Shown: in pieces, positions 15,450 through 24,551 of the stretch
How positions within the stretch are numbered: the first letter of the stretch is position 1
How the letters are laid out: each line of letters starts with the position of its first letter
NCBI RefSeq assembly: GCF_030518195.1
Contig: NZ_JAULSC010000020.1
Coordinates: 18,380 to 82,379 of the forward strand
Length of the DNA stretch: 64,000 nt
DNA from: Nocardioides cremeus
GTDB taxonomy: Bacteria > Actinomycetota > Actinomycetes > Propionibacteriales > Nocardioidaceae
Reading direction: 5' to 3'
The notes under the pieces: model-generated
What the model saw: the letters and a program-made list of their open reading frames with translations, nothing else
Databases searched by the model: none
What the model was told of the DNA's origin: nothing
Made by a program: the position numbers and the translations under genes

Positions 15450-16474
15450 GCCCCGCACTGGTGATCGAGGCCGTCGACCCGTTCGACGACGCGGCGTTCG
15501 ACACCTGGCACGAGGTCTACCTGGCCTCCCAGCGCCACGGGCGCGACGAGGCCGCGGTCACCGCCTGGACCCGCGAGGAGATGCGCGCCCAGCTGCAGCG
15601 ACCCGGGCGCCGCTCGTGGGCCGGGGTCTTCCTGGGCCGCCTCGACGGCGAGCCGGTCGCCACCGGCCACCTGCTCACCCCGCTGCTCGACAACCTCGAC
15701 CAGGCCCAGGTCTCGGTCGACGTGCTGCCGGCCCACCGGCGGCGCGGCCACGGTTCCCGGATGCTCGCCCACCTGACCGACCTCGCCACCGAGCGGGGCC
15801 GCCGGCTGTGGATCGCCGAGGCCAGCTGGCCGATGACGGCGCCGCTCGACGGCGCGGGGGAGGCCGGACCCGAGCTGCTGCGCCGCCACGGCTTCACCCT
15901 GGGCCTCGTCGAGGTGCTGCGGGTGCTCCAGCCGCCGCCCGACCCCGAGCACCTGCGGGCCCTGGCGGCGCGCGCGGCGCCGCACCACGCGGCGTACGAG
16001 CTGCGGTGCTTCGTGGGCCGGGTGCCCGACGAGCTGCTCGCGGGCTGGGCCACGATCACCGCGAGCCTGAGCACCGAGGCGCCGATGGGTGCGCTGAGCC
16101 TCGAGGCCGAGGTCGCCGACCCGGCGCTGGTGCGCGAGGAGGAGGAGCTGCTGGCCCGCCAGGACCGCACCCGCCACGCCGCGGTCGCGCTCGGCCCGGG
16201 CAGCCGGGTCGTGGGCTACACCGAGATCGTCACCACGGGCCACGAGCCGGGCCGTGCCTACCAGTGGGGCACCGTGGTCGACCCCGCGCACCGCGGGCAC
16301 CGGCTCGGGCTGGGCCTCAAGGCCGCCGCCCACCTGCTGCTGCACGAGCACGTGGACGACCTGCGGATGGTGCGCACCTGGAACGCCGAGACCAACGCCC
16401 ACATGGTCGCGGTCAACGACGCGCTGGGCTACCGGCCCCTCGAGCGGTACGGCGGTTTCGAACGGCGGGCGTGA
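15446..16474 (+). CDS. Tandem-GNAT acetyltransferase
   Basis: 342 aa, ATG overlapping the ABC-F stop by 4 nt, so the two are translationally coupled. Two GNAT folds: the first with 'VSVDVLPAHRRRGHGSRMLAHL' (acetyl-CoA pyrophosphate loop R-x-x-G-x-G/S near residues 96-102), the second with 'WGTVVDPAHRGHRLGLGLKAAA' near 280 and 'WNAETNAHMVAVNDALGYRP' at the end. The C-terminal domain is the better preserved. The double-GNAT arrangement resembles MshD-like and mycothiol-related acetyltransferases in layout, but the substrate is unknown. Coupling to an ABC-F gene hints at a resistance or translation-related pair. Confidence 0.8.
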   Translation: MSPALVIEAVDPFDDAAFDTWHEVYLASQRHGRDEAAVTAWTREEMRAQLQRPGRRSWAGVFLGRLDGEPVATGHLLTPLLDNLDQAQVSVDVLPAHRRRGHGSRMLAHLTDLATERGRRLWIAEASWPMTAPLDGAGEAGPELLRRHGFTLGLVEVLRVLQPPPDPEHLRALAARAAPHHAAYELRCFVGRVPDELLAGWATITASLSTEAPMGALSLEAEVADPALVREEEELLARQDRTRHAAVALGPGSRVVGYTEIVTTGHEPGRAYQWGTVVDPAHRGHRLGLGLKAAAHLLLHEHVDDLRMVRTWNAETNAHMVAVNDALGYRPLERYGGFERRA

Positions 16475-16488
16475 CCCCCGCCGTACCG

Positions 16489-16598
16489 TGACCCAGCCCG
16501 AACATCGCGCTGACCCGGCCCGAAAATCGCGCTGACCCGGCCCGTACCTCCCGTGCGGGAAGTCCGGGCCGGGTCGACGCAGGATCCGGGCGGGGTCA
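16489..16598. repeat. 22-bp repeat array A, head-to-head between two stop codons
   Basis: Three direct 22-nt units (16489-16510, 16511-16532, 16533-16554), each starting TGACCC.GCCCG, meet two inverted units (16556-16577, and 16578-16598 at 21 nt). The last inverted unit begins with the htrA stop codon, and a degenerate 17-nt unit (16472-16488) begins with the stop of the GNAT gene. The two halves meet as a hairpin (CGGCCCG.AC.TCCCG against CGGGA.GT.CGGGCCG). The same unit forms arrays at 44788-44873 and 46040-46105. Confidence 0.85.
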
Positions 16599-17891
16599 GG
16601 ACGTCGCGTCGGTGTCCAGCTCGAGCTCGACGCTGCGCTCCTCGCCGTCGCGCACGAAGGTCAGCGTGACCGTGTCGCCCGGGCGGTAGGAGCGGATGGT
16701 GGCGACCAGGGAGTCGGAGCCGGTGATCATCGTGTCGTCGACGCGGACCACGACGTCGCCGGTCTCGAGGCCGGCGGCCCCGGCGGTCGAGTCCTCGCCC
16801 ACCTCGCGGACCAGCGCGCCGATGACGGCGTCGGCGCCGCTCTGTCCCTCGGTGATGCCCGCGTCGCTGACCGAGATCCCGAGCCGGGCGTGGGTCGGCT
16901 CCTCGCCGGCAGCCATCTGCTCGACGATCGGCAGCACCTCGTCGATCGGGATGGAGAAGCCCAGGCCGATCGAGCCACCGGCCCCCGAGGTGGAGCCCGA
17001 GGTGCGGATCGAGGAGTTGATGCCCACCACGTTGCCGAAGGTGTCGACCAGCGGCCCGCCGCTGTTGCCGGGGTTGATGGCCGCGTCGGTCTGGATCGCC
17101 GGGTAGATGGTGGCGTCCCCCGAGGCGTCGCTGGCCACGCCCACCGGGCGGTCGAGCGCGCTGACGATGCCGCTGGTGACGGTGGCGTCGAGGCCGAAGG
17201 GCGAGCCGATGGCCACCACGGCCTGGCCCACCCGCAGGTCCTCGGACTTGCCGATGGTCGCCGGGGTGAGGCCCTCGACGCCCTCGGCCTGGATGACCGC
17301 GGTGTCGGTGAGCGGGTCGGAGCCCAGCACCGTGGCGCTGGCCCGGGAGCCGTCGTCGAAGGAGACGGTGATGTCGGCGCCCTCGCCGGCCGCCGCGATC
17401 ACGTGCTCGTTGGTGAGGATCTGGCCGTCGGAGGACAGCACGATGCCCGAGCCCGAGCCGCCGCCCTGGCCGCTGCGCACGTCGATGCGCACCACCGAGG
17501 GCAGCACCGTCTCGGCGACGTCCTGCACCGAGCCGGGCTCGAGCTCGCCCTCGGGGGTGTCGACGACCTGCGACGTGGTCACCGCGGGGTCGTTGCCCGA
17601 CGAGGCGGGGTCGTCGTCGAGGGCGCTCCAGGCGGCCGCGCCGCCGAACCCGGCCGCCCCACCGACCACCAGCGAGGCCGCCACCACCGCGGCAGCGAAC
17701 CCCTTGCGACCGCGCGCCGGGGGCGCGGTCGGTGCCGCCGCCGGGGCGGGCGGCACCGGCGCCTGGGCGGCGGTCTCGTCACCAGGAGTCCAGGCCGGCT
17801 GCGGGCCCAGGTCGTAGGAGCGGGTCTCGTCGTAGGGGCTCGTCTCGGGGCCCGGCTGCTGGTCGCGGGGGTCACGGGGCGTCTGCGTCAT
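16596..17891 (-). CDS. HtrA/DegP-like membrane-anchored S1C serine protease
   Basis: 431 aa, from the ATG giving MTQTPRDPRDQQ. Order of parts: a Pro-rich cytoplasmic tail (1-62), one membrane segment (64-90), a linker, then a trypsin-like domain with His163 ('TNEHVIAA'), Asp196 ('PLTDTAVI') and Ser277 ('NPGNSGGPLVD'), and a C-terminal PDZ domain (about 330-425, 'LGISVSDAGI', 'GDVVVRVDDTMI'). This is the layout of actinobacterial PepD/HtrA extracytoplasmic quality-control proteases. The stop codon is the first TGA of a 22-bp repeat unit. Divergent from the CoA ligase gene. Confidence 0.9.
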   Translation of the reverse strand: MTQTPRDPRDQQPGPETSPYDETRSYDLGPQPAWTPGDETAAQAPVPPAPAAAPTAPPARGRKGFAAAVVAASLVVGGAAGFGGAAAWSALDDDPASSGNDPAVTTSQVVDTPEGELEPGSVQDVAETVLPSVVRIDVRSGQGGGSGSGIVLSSDGQILTNEHVIAAAGEGADITVSFDDGSRASATVLGSDPLTDTAVIQAEGVEGLTPATIGKSEDLRVGQAVVAIGSPFGLDATVTSGIVSALDRPVGVASDASGDATIYPAIQTDAAINPGNSGGPLVDTFGNVVGINSSIRTSGSTSGAGGSIGLGFSIPIDEVLPIVEQMAAGEEPTHARLGISVSDAGITEGQSGADAVIGALVREVGEDSTAGAAGLETGDVVVRVDDTMITGSDSLVATIRSYRPGDTVTLTFVRDGEERSVELELDTDATS

Positions 17892-17998
17892 GACACCTAT
17901 CGTGCCCACCGACACTGTGAGCCACCTGAGACCCCGCTGGACGCCGGGCAAGAACTCGGGCGGGCGGGCGTGATGAGCACATCTCTTGAAACGACCTG

Positions 17999-18027
17999 TT
18001 GAGAGTGGCTGTGCCCTCGGTCACACT
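17999..18027 (+). promoter_or_regulatory. -35/-10 promoter, leaderless, for the CoA ligase gene
   Basis: TTGAGA (17999-18004) and CACACT (18022-18027) are 17 bp apart. The ATG at 18034 follows the -10 by 6 nt, which implies a leaderless transcript. Confidence 0.55.
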
Positions 18028-18033
18028 CGGCCT

Positions 18034-19677
18034 ATGACTGCCACCCCGACCGACACCACCACCGCGACCACCGGCTCCTCGACCGGCCCCGCACCCGGCC
18101 CGACCCCACGCTTCGTCGACGACCGCCTGGCCCACTGGGCGGCCACCAAGCCCGACGAGGAGGCGATGACCTACCTGGGCCGGTCGTGGACCTGGGCCCA
18201 GTGGGACGAGCGGGTACGCCGCTGCACCGGCATGCTGGCCGACCTCGGGATCGGCCGGGGCGACGTGGTGGCCTTCCTCGACAAGAACCACCCGGCCTGC
18301 GTCGAGCTGAGCCTGGCCGCGGGGGCGCTGGGAGCCGCCAACGCGATCATCAACTTCCGCCTGGCGGGCGAGGAGATCGACTACGCCCTCAACGACTCGG
18401 GGGCCAAGGTGCTGCTGGTCGGCTCCGAGCTCAAGGGCCAGGTCGAGCAGATCCGCGACCGGCTCACCCACGTCAAGCACGTCATCGAGGTCACCCCCGA
18501 CGGGGGCGGCGAGAGCGGCCCCGACGACTACGAGACCCGGCTGGCCGCGGCCACCCCGACCGGTCGCTCCAGCGACGTCGAGCCCGACGACACCTGCCTG
18601 GTCATGTACTCCTCGGGCACCACCGGGCACCCCAAGGGCGTGATGCTGACCCACGCCAACATGGTCGCCCACACCATCAACTCCCACGACGGCTGGGGCT
18701 TCGAGCCCGGCGACAAGTCGATGGTCGCGATGCCGCTCTTCCACGTCGGCGGCTCGTCGTACGTGCTCTTCGGTCTGCACGACGGCATCCCCAGCATCAT
18801 GACGCGCGACCCCGACGGCGCGTCGCTAGCCGGGGCGATCATGGCGGGCGCCAACCGCACGTTCCTTGTGCCGGCGGTGCTGGCGCAGGTGCTGCAGTCG
18901 GGCCCCGACGCGATCAAGCTCTTCGGGGCGCTGAAGACCTACACCTACGGCGCGGCGCCGATGCCGCCGCCGCTGCTGCGCGCGGCGATGGAGGCCTGGC
19001 CCGACACCGACTTCATGCAGGTCTACGGTCTGACCGAGGTCTCGGGCGTGGCCACCCACCTGATGCCCGAGGAGCACCGCACCGCGGTCGCCGACGGCCA
19101 CCCCGAGCGGCTGGTCTCCGCGGGGCGCGCGGTGCCCGAGGTCGAGGTGCGCATCGTCGACCCGGCCACCCTCGAGGACCTGCCCACGGGCGAGCACGGC
19201 GAGATCTGGCTGCGCACCCCGCAGCTGTTCAAGGGCTACCTCAACCGGCCCGAGGCCACCGCCGAGGTGATCACCGAGGACGGCTGGTTCCGCACCGGCG
19301 ACATGGGCAAGGTCGACGCCGAGGGCTACGTCTTCGTCGAGGACCGGCTCAAGGACATGATCATCAGCGGCGGCGAGAACATCTACAGCCCCGAGGTCGA
19401 GCGGGTCCTGGCCGAGCACCCGGCGGTGATGGAGGTCGCGGTGATCGGCATCCCCGACGACACCTGGGGCGAGTCGGTCAAGGCCGTCGTCGCGCTCAAG
19501 GAGGGCGCCTCGGCCACCGAGCAGGAGATCATCGACCACTGCCGCGAGCACCTGGCGCACTTCAAGTGCCCCAAGAGCGTCGACGTGCTCGAGATGCTGC
19601 CGCGCAACCCCACCGGCAAGATCCTCAAGCGCGAGCTGCGGGCGCCGTACTGGGCCGACCGCGACCGCGGGGTCTGA
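18034..19677 (+). CDS. Acyl-CoA synthetase (AMP-forming), long-chain fatty acid-CoA ligase type
   Basis: 547 aa, ATG start set by the promoter spacing. ANL superfamily motifs: phosphate loop 'YSSGTTGHPKGV' (192-203), the adenine-binding 'YGLTEVSG' near 330, 'GWFRTGDMGKVDAEGYVFVEDR' (split by family as A7 and A8; Asp binds ribose) and the catalytic Lys in 'NPTGKILKREL' near the C-terminus. The enzyme activates a carboxylic acid to its AMP ester, then to its CoA thioester. The closest resemblance is to FadD-type ligases; chain length cannot be inferred. Transcribed alone, convergent with the HAD gene. Confidence 0.88.
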   Translation: MTATPTDTTTATTGSSTGPAPGPTPRFVDDRLAHWAATKPDEEAMTYLGRSWTWAQWDERVRRCTGMLADLGIGRGDVVAFLDKNHPACVELSLAAGALGAANAIINFRLAGEEIDYALNDSGAKVLLVGSELKGQVEQIRDRLTHVKHVIEVTPDGGGESGPDDYETRLAAATPTGRSSDVEPDDTCLVMYSSGTTGHPKGVMLTHANMVAHTINSHDGWGFEPGDKSMVAMPLFHVGGSSYVLFGLHDGIPSIMTRDPDGASLAGAIMAGANRTFLVPAVLAQVLQSGPDAIKLFGALKTYTYGAAPMPPPLLRAAMEAWPDTDFMQVYGLTEVSGVATHLMPEEHRTAVADGHPERLVSAGRAVPEVEVRIVDPATLEDLPTGEHGEIWLRTPQLFKGYLNRPEATAEVITEDGWFRTGDMGKVDAEGYVFVEDRLKDMIISGGENIYSPEVERVLAEHPAVMEVAVIGIPDDTWGESVKAVVALKEGASATEQEIIDHCREHLAHFKCPKSVDVLEMLPRNPTGKILKRELRAPYWADRDRGV

Positions 19678-19725
19678 GCCTCCCGGGGACCCGACGGCCC
19701 GCAGGGGGCGAGGCGTTGGGGTGAT

Positions 19726-19787
19726 CCCGTAGGCGTTGGGGTGTTGCAACACCCCAACGCCTACGGGTTCCCCGGGTACCCGGGGAA
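19726..19787. terminator. Two abutting perfect palindromes (42 bp and 20 bp)
   Basis: 19726-19767 is a perfect 42-bp palindrome with 21-nt arms (left arm begins CCCGTAGGCGTTGGGG) and no loop. It is followed directly by 19768-19787, TTCCCCGGGTACCCGGGGAA, a perfect 20-bp palindrome. A partial direct copy of the first arm (AGGCGTTGGGGTG) begins at 19711. The pair sits between convergent genes and could terminate both. Confidence 0.7.
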
Positions 19788-19801
19788 ACCGCAGCCCGAC
19801 C

Positions 19802-20410
19802 TCAGGCCGGCAGGCCCAGCCCCCGCAGGTCGGCGCGCAGGGCGTCGGCGCCGGTGAAGACCAGCCCGGCCATCCCGAGCGCGGAGGCGGCCTCGACGTT
19901 CTCGGGGCGGTCGTCGACGAAGACCAGGTCGGCCAGGGGGCGGCCGGTGCGCGCGACGAGCAGCTCGTAGACGCGCGGGTCGGGCTTGGCCAGGCCCTCG
20001 GTGCCGGAGACCACGACGTCGTCGAGGAGCGCGAGCACCTCGAACATCCGCGGGGCGTGCGGGTAGAGCTCGTGCGACCAGTTGGTCAGGCCCCACTGGG
20101 GCACGCCAGCGGCGTGCAGGGTGCGCACCAGGTCGGCGGTGCCGGGCACCTCGCCGACCAGCGAGGCGGGGAAGTGGGCCCGGTAGGCCCGGCAGTGCTC
20201 GAGCCAGTGCGGGTGGCTGCGCGCCACCTCGGCCTCGGCGGTGTCCCAGGCCAGACCGGAGTCGGGGCCGTGGTTGTAGGCGCGGAAGTCGAAGTCGTCG
20301 GCGGCCAGGAAGCGCGCGGCCTCCGCCTCGCCGACCCCCGCCGCGATCGCGCGGGAGGCGTCCCAGTCGACCAGGACGTTGCCCAGGTCCCACACGACCC
20401 CGGCCCCCAC
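19802..20410 (-). CDS. HAD-superfamily hydrolase
   Basis: About 202 aa from the GTG giving VGAGVVWDLGNVLVDWD; a GTG at 20458 would add 16 residues, overlap the citrate synthase stop, and has GGAG close by, so the start is uncertain. HAD motif I is modified to 'VVWDLGNVLVDWD' (D-x-G-N-V, typical of the YihX-like subgroup), motif II is 'GLTNWSHELY', the motif III Lys is in 'GLAKPDPRVYELL' and motif IV is 'LVFVDDRPENVEAA'. Such enzymes dephosphorylate small phosphometabolites, for example sugar phosphates. Likely co-transcribed with gltA just upstream. Confidence 0.8.
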   Translation of the reverse strand: MGAGVVWDLGNVLVDWDASRAIAAGVGEAEAARFLAADDFDFRAYNHGPDSGLAWDTAEAEVARSHPHWLEHCRAYRAHFPASLVGEVPGTADLVRTLHAAGVPQWGLTNWSHELYPHAPRMFEVLALLDDVVVSGTEGLAKPDPRVYELLVARTGRPLADLVFVDDRPENVEAASALGMAGLVFTGADALRADLRGLGLPA

Positions 20411-20448
20411 GCGGGGGACCGGGGTCGGGTCAGGACCGTGGATGGGGC

Positions 20449-21738
<1,290 letters not shown>

Positions 21739-21746
21739 GGTTCGCG

Positions 21747-21752
21747 ACTCTA
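21747..21752 (-). promoter_or_regulatory. -10 box upstream of gltA
   Basis: On the minus strand TAGAGT lies 8 nt before the GTG start of citrate synthase, with no ribosome binding site between. A short or absent leader is likely. Confidence 0.45.
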
Positions 21753-21830
21753 GCCCGCGACTGCGGTGAACGTTAACCCGGCGTCCGAGGTCCGGCCGGC
21801 CCGCATTTGGTCGTACGCCGCGCGCAGCCG

Positions 21831-22029
21831 TAGTCTTGCCGGTCGCGACCCCTGCCGCGCCCCGACTCCTCGTCGAGGTGCTGATCCGGACGTGAGCCGA
21901 GCCCCATCCAGACCCACCGTGGTCCGGGGCTGGTCGGTGCGAACCGGGCCGTGTTCGTCAGAGGCCGTGCTCCACCACCCCGTCGAGACGCTCGACCGGG
22001 GACCAACGAACGAAGAGAGTAGATCAGCC
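21831..22029 (+). promoter_or_regulatory. rplM promoter (-10 candidate) and about 190-nt leader
   Basis: TAGTCT at 21831-21836 is a good -10 hexamer and would give a leader of roughly 185 nt before the GTG at 22030. The leader holds several short complementary stretches, for example CCACCGTGG, and GTCGAGACGCTCGACC near 21981-21996. Ribosomal protein operons are often controlled through such leaders, but no known L13-binding motif was recognised. Confidence 0.35.
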
Positions 22030-22473
22030 GTGCGTACCTACAGCCCGAAGCCTGGGGACATCCAGCGCGAGTGGCACGTCATCGACGCCACCGACATCCG
22101 CCTGGGCCGCCTGGCCGTCCAGGCCGCCACGCTCATCCGTGGCAAGCACAAGCCGACCTTCGCCCCCCACGTCGACGGTGGTGACTTCGTCATCATCATC
22201 AACGCCGAGAAGGTGTCGCTCTCGGGCGACAAGGCGACCAAGAAGATGGCCTACCGCCACTCCGGCTTCCCCGGTGGTCTGTCCGCGACGCCGATCGGTG
22301 AGGTCCTCGAGAAGGACGCTCGTCGTGCGATCGAGATGGCCGTGTGGGGCATGCTCCCCAAGAACAAGCTGGGCCGCCAGATCCTGAAGAAGCTCAAGGT
22401 GTACTCGGGTCCCACGCACCCGCACCAGGCCCAGCAGGCCGCTCCGTTCGAGATCAGCCAGATCTCCCAGTAA
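22030..22473 (+). CDS. rplM: Ribosomal protein L13 (uL13)
   Basis: 147 aa, GTG start giving VRTYSPKPGD. Large-subunit protein L13. Conserved blocks: 'WHVIDATDIRLGRLAVQAATLIRGKHKPTF', given here as evidence in two parts around the 'GRLA' turn, and 'MLPKNKLGRQILKKLKVYSGPTHPHQAQQ' at the end with the usual 'Y.G..HPH.AQ' signature. It is the first gene of the rplM-rpsI-glmM cluster typical of actinobacteria, with rpsI 35 nt downstream. Confidence 0.97.
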   Translation: MRTYSPKPGDIQREWHVIDATDIRLGRLAVQAATLIRGKHKPTFAPHVDGGDFVIIINAEKVSLSGDKATKKMAYRHSGFPGGLSATPIGEVLEKDARRAIEMAVWGMLPKNKLGRQILKKLKVYSGPTHPHQAQQAAPFEISQISQ

Positions 22474-22508
22474 TCGTCGTCGTCGAGAAAGACTGAGTGA
22501 GGAACATC

Positions 22509-23021
22509 GTGGCTGAGACCACCGAGAACGTGACCGAGGTCGAGGAGACCTTCACCCCCGACGAGCAGGGCGTCGCCTACAGCTCCGAGAGCGCCCCGAG
22601 CGCCGAGGCTGTCGCCGAGCGTCCCGCGACCATCGCCCCCGGCGCGGCCACCGGCCGTCGCAAGGAGGCCGTGGCCCGCGTGCGCATCGTCCCGGGCACC
22701 GGCGTGTGGACCGTCAACGGTCGCACCCTGGACTCCTACTTCCCCAACAAGCTGCACCAGCAGGTCGTCAACGAGCCCTTCGCTGCGCTGCAGCTCGAGG
22801 GCCGCTTCGACGTCATCGCCCGCATCCACGGCGGCGGCATCACCGGCCAGGCCGGCGCGCTGCGCCTGGGCGTGGCCCGTGCGCTGAACGCCATCGACGT
22901 CGACGCCAACCGCGCGACGCTGAAGAAGGACGGTCTGCTGACTCGTGACGCCCGCGTCATCGAGCGCAAGAAGGCCGGTCTGAAGAAGGCGCGCAAGGCG
23001 CCGCAGTTCAGCAAGCGCTGA
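22509..23021 (+). CDS. rpsI: Ribosomal protein S9 (uS9)
   Basis: 170 aa from the GTG behind GAGTGAGGAAC. Residues about 48-170 are the S9 core: 'GRRKEAVARVRIVPGTG', 'DVIARIHGGGITGQAGALRLG' and the C-terminal 'KKAGLKKARKAPQFSKR', whose Lys-Arg tail reaches the P-site tRNA. The first 45 residues are an acidic, low-complexity extension (ETTENVTEVEETF...), as many actinobacterial S9 proteins have. Between rplM and glmM in one probable operon. Confidence 0.97.
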   Translation: MAETTENVTEVEETFTPDEQGVAYSSESAPSAEAVAERPATIAPGAATGRRKEAVARVRIVPGTGVWTVNGRTLDSYFPNKLHQQVVNEPFAALQLEGRFDVIARIHGGGITGQAGALRLGVARALNAIDVDANRATLKKDGLLTRDARVIERKKAGLKKARKAPQFSKR

Positions 23022-23034
23022 TCAACGAGGTCGC

Positions 23035-24414
23035 GTGAGCACTTCTGTGACACGCCTCTTCGGCACGGACGGGGTCCGGGGTCGGGCCAACGGTGTCCTC
23101 ACCGCTGGCCTGGCCCTGGACCTTTCCGTTGCCGCGGCGCGCGTGCTGGGCGACGCCGGCGAGTTCGAGGGCCACCGGCCCCGGGCCGTCGTGGGTCGCG
23201 ACACCCGCATCTCCGGGGAGTTCCTCGAGGCCGCGGTCGTGGCCGGTCTGGCCTCCGCCGGTGTCGACGTCGAGCTCGTCGGCGTGCTGCCGACCCCCGG
23301 GGTCGCGCACCTGACCGATGCGCTGGGTGCCGACCTGGGCGTGATGATCTCCGCCTCGCACAACCCGATGCCTGACAACGGCATCAAGTTCTTCGCCCGC
23401 GGCGGGCACAAACTCGACGACGCTCTCGAGGAGCAGATCGAGGCGCGCCTGCACGCCGACGAGCCGCTGCCCACCGGCGCCGCGGTCGGACGGGTGCGCC
23501 AGCACCCCGAGGCCGCGCAGCGCTACGCCGACCACCTGGTCTCCACGTTGCAGATCGACGGCAGCGACGGCGCCCGCCCGCTGGCCGGGCTGCGCCTGGT
23601 GCTCGACTGCGCCGAGGGTGCGGCGTACGACGCCGGGCCGCGTGCGCTCGAGGCCGCCGGCGCCACCGTGGTCGCGATCCACGCCAGCCCCGACGGGCTC
23701 AACATCAACGACGGCTGCGGCTCCACGCACCTCGAGCCGCTGCGCAAGGCGGTGCTCGAGCACGGCGCCGACGCCGGCTTCGCCCTCGACGGCGACGCCG
23801 ACCGGATGCTGGCCGTCGACGCCGGCGGTGACGTGGTCGACGGCGACCAGGTGCTGGCGATCCTGGCGCTGGCCGGGCGCGAGGCCGGGTCGCTGGTCGA
23901 CGACACCGTCGTGGCGACCGTGATGAGCAACCTCGGGTTCGTGCAGGCCATGGAGGCCGCCGGCATCACCGTGGCCACCACCAAGGTCGGCGACCGCTAC
24001 GTGCTCGAGCAGATGCGTGCCTCGGGCTTCGTGCTCGGCGGCGAGCAGTCGGGCCACGTGATCATGAGCCGGCACGCCACCACCGGCGACGGGCTGCTCT
24101 CGGCGCTGCACGTCGCGGCCCGGATGGCCGCCACCGGCCGCTCGCTGGCCGACCTGGCCGGCGTGATGACCCGCCTGCCGCAGGTGCTGGTCAACGTGCC
24201 CGACGTCGACAAGCACCGCACCGACGACGAGGTGCTGGCCGCCGCCGTCGCCGAGGAGGAGGCCGCGATGGCCGGCTCCGGGCGGGTGCTGCTGCGCGCC
24301 TCGGGCACCGAGTCGCTGGTGCGGGTGATGGTCGAGGCGCCGTCGCTCGAGCTCGCGCAGGACGCCGCCGACCGGCTCGCCGCCGTGGTGCGCGACCGTC
24401 TCGCCCTGGCCTGA
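23035..24414 (+). CDS. glmM: Phosphoglucosamine mutase
   Basis: 459 aa, GTG start 13 nt after rpsI. Converts glucosamine-6-phosphate to glucosamine-1-phosphate for UDP-GlcNAc and peptidoglycan synthesis. N-terminus 'RLFGTDGVRGRAN'; the phosphoserine is Ser108 in 'ISASHNPMPDNGIKFF'; metal loop 'ALDGDADRM' near 260; sugar-binding 'GEQSGHVIM' near 343; phosphate-binding 'RASGTESLVRVMVE' at the C-terminus. Full length. It supplies the same pathway as glmS 4 kb downstream. Confidence 0.96.
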   Translation: MSTSVTRLFGTDGVRGRANGVLTAGLALDLSVAAARVLGDAGEFEGHRPRAVVGRDTRISGEFLEAAVVAGLASAGVDVELVGVLPTPGVAHLTDALGADLGVMISASHNPMPDNGIKFFARGGHKLDDALEEQIEARLHADEPLPTGAAVGRVRQHPEAAQRYADHLVSTLQIDGSDGARPLAGLRLVLDCAEGAAYDAGPRALEAAGATVVAIHASPDGLNINDGCGSTHLEPLRKAVLEHGADAGFALDGDADRMLAVDAGGDVVDGDQVLAILALAGREAGSLVDDTVVATVMSNLGFVQAMEAAGITVATTKVGDRYVLEQMRASGFVLGGEQSGHVIMSRHATTGDGLLSALHVAARMAATGRSLADLAGVMTRLPQVLVNVPDVDKHRTDDEVLAAAVAEEEAAMAGSGRVLLRASGTESLVRVMVEAPSLELAQDAADRLAAVVRDRLALA

Positions 24415-24435
24415 GGGCGCCCCCAGGACCGTCGG

Positions 24436-24496
24436 GTCGAGTGACCCTCCAGGCGCCCCCGGAGGGGCCTTCGGCGTGCCTGCCGGGTCACTCGAC
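24436..24496. terminator. Hairpin downstream of glmM
   Basis: GTCGAGTGACCC (24436-24447) is perfectly complementary to GGGTCACTCGAC (24485-24496). The 37-nt loop holds a second GC-rich hairpin (GGCGCCCCCGGAGGGGCC). It follows the glmM stop by about 20 nt and probably ends the rplM-rpsI-glmM transcript. An operator role for the ABC genes is possible but less likely. Confidence 0.55.
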
Positions 24497-24551
24497 GTGA
24501 CGCCGACACCCCCGCGGGCATCTAGGGACCCCGTCTGAAAAGGTGGGCGAC

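Noticed and set aside
16489..16598. CRISPR array
   Set aside because: Units are 22 nt and abut directly without unique spacers, contain inverted copies, and no cas genes are present.
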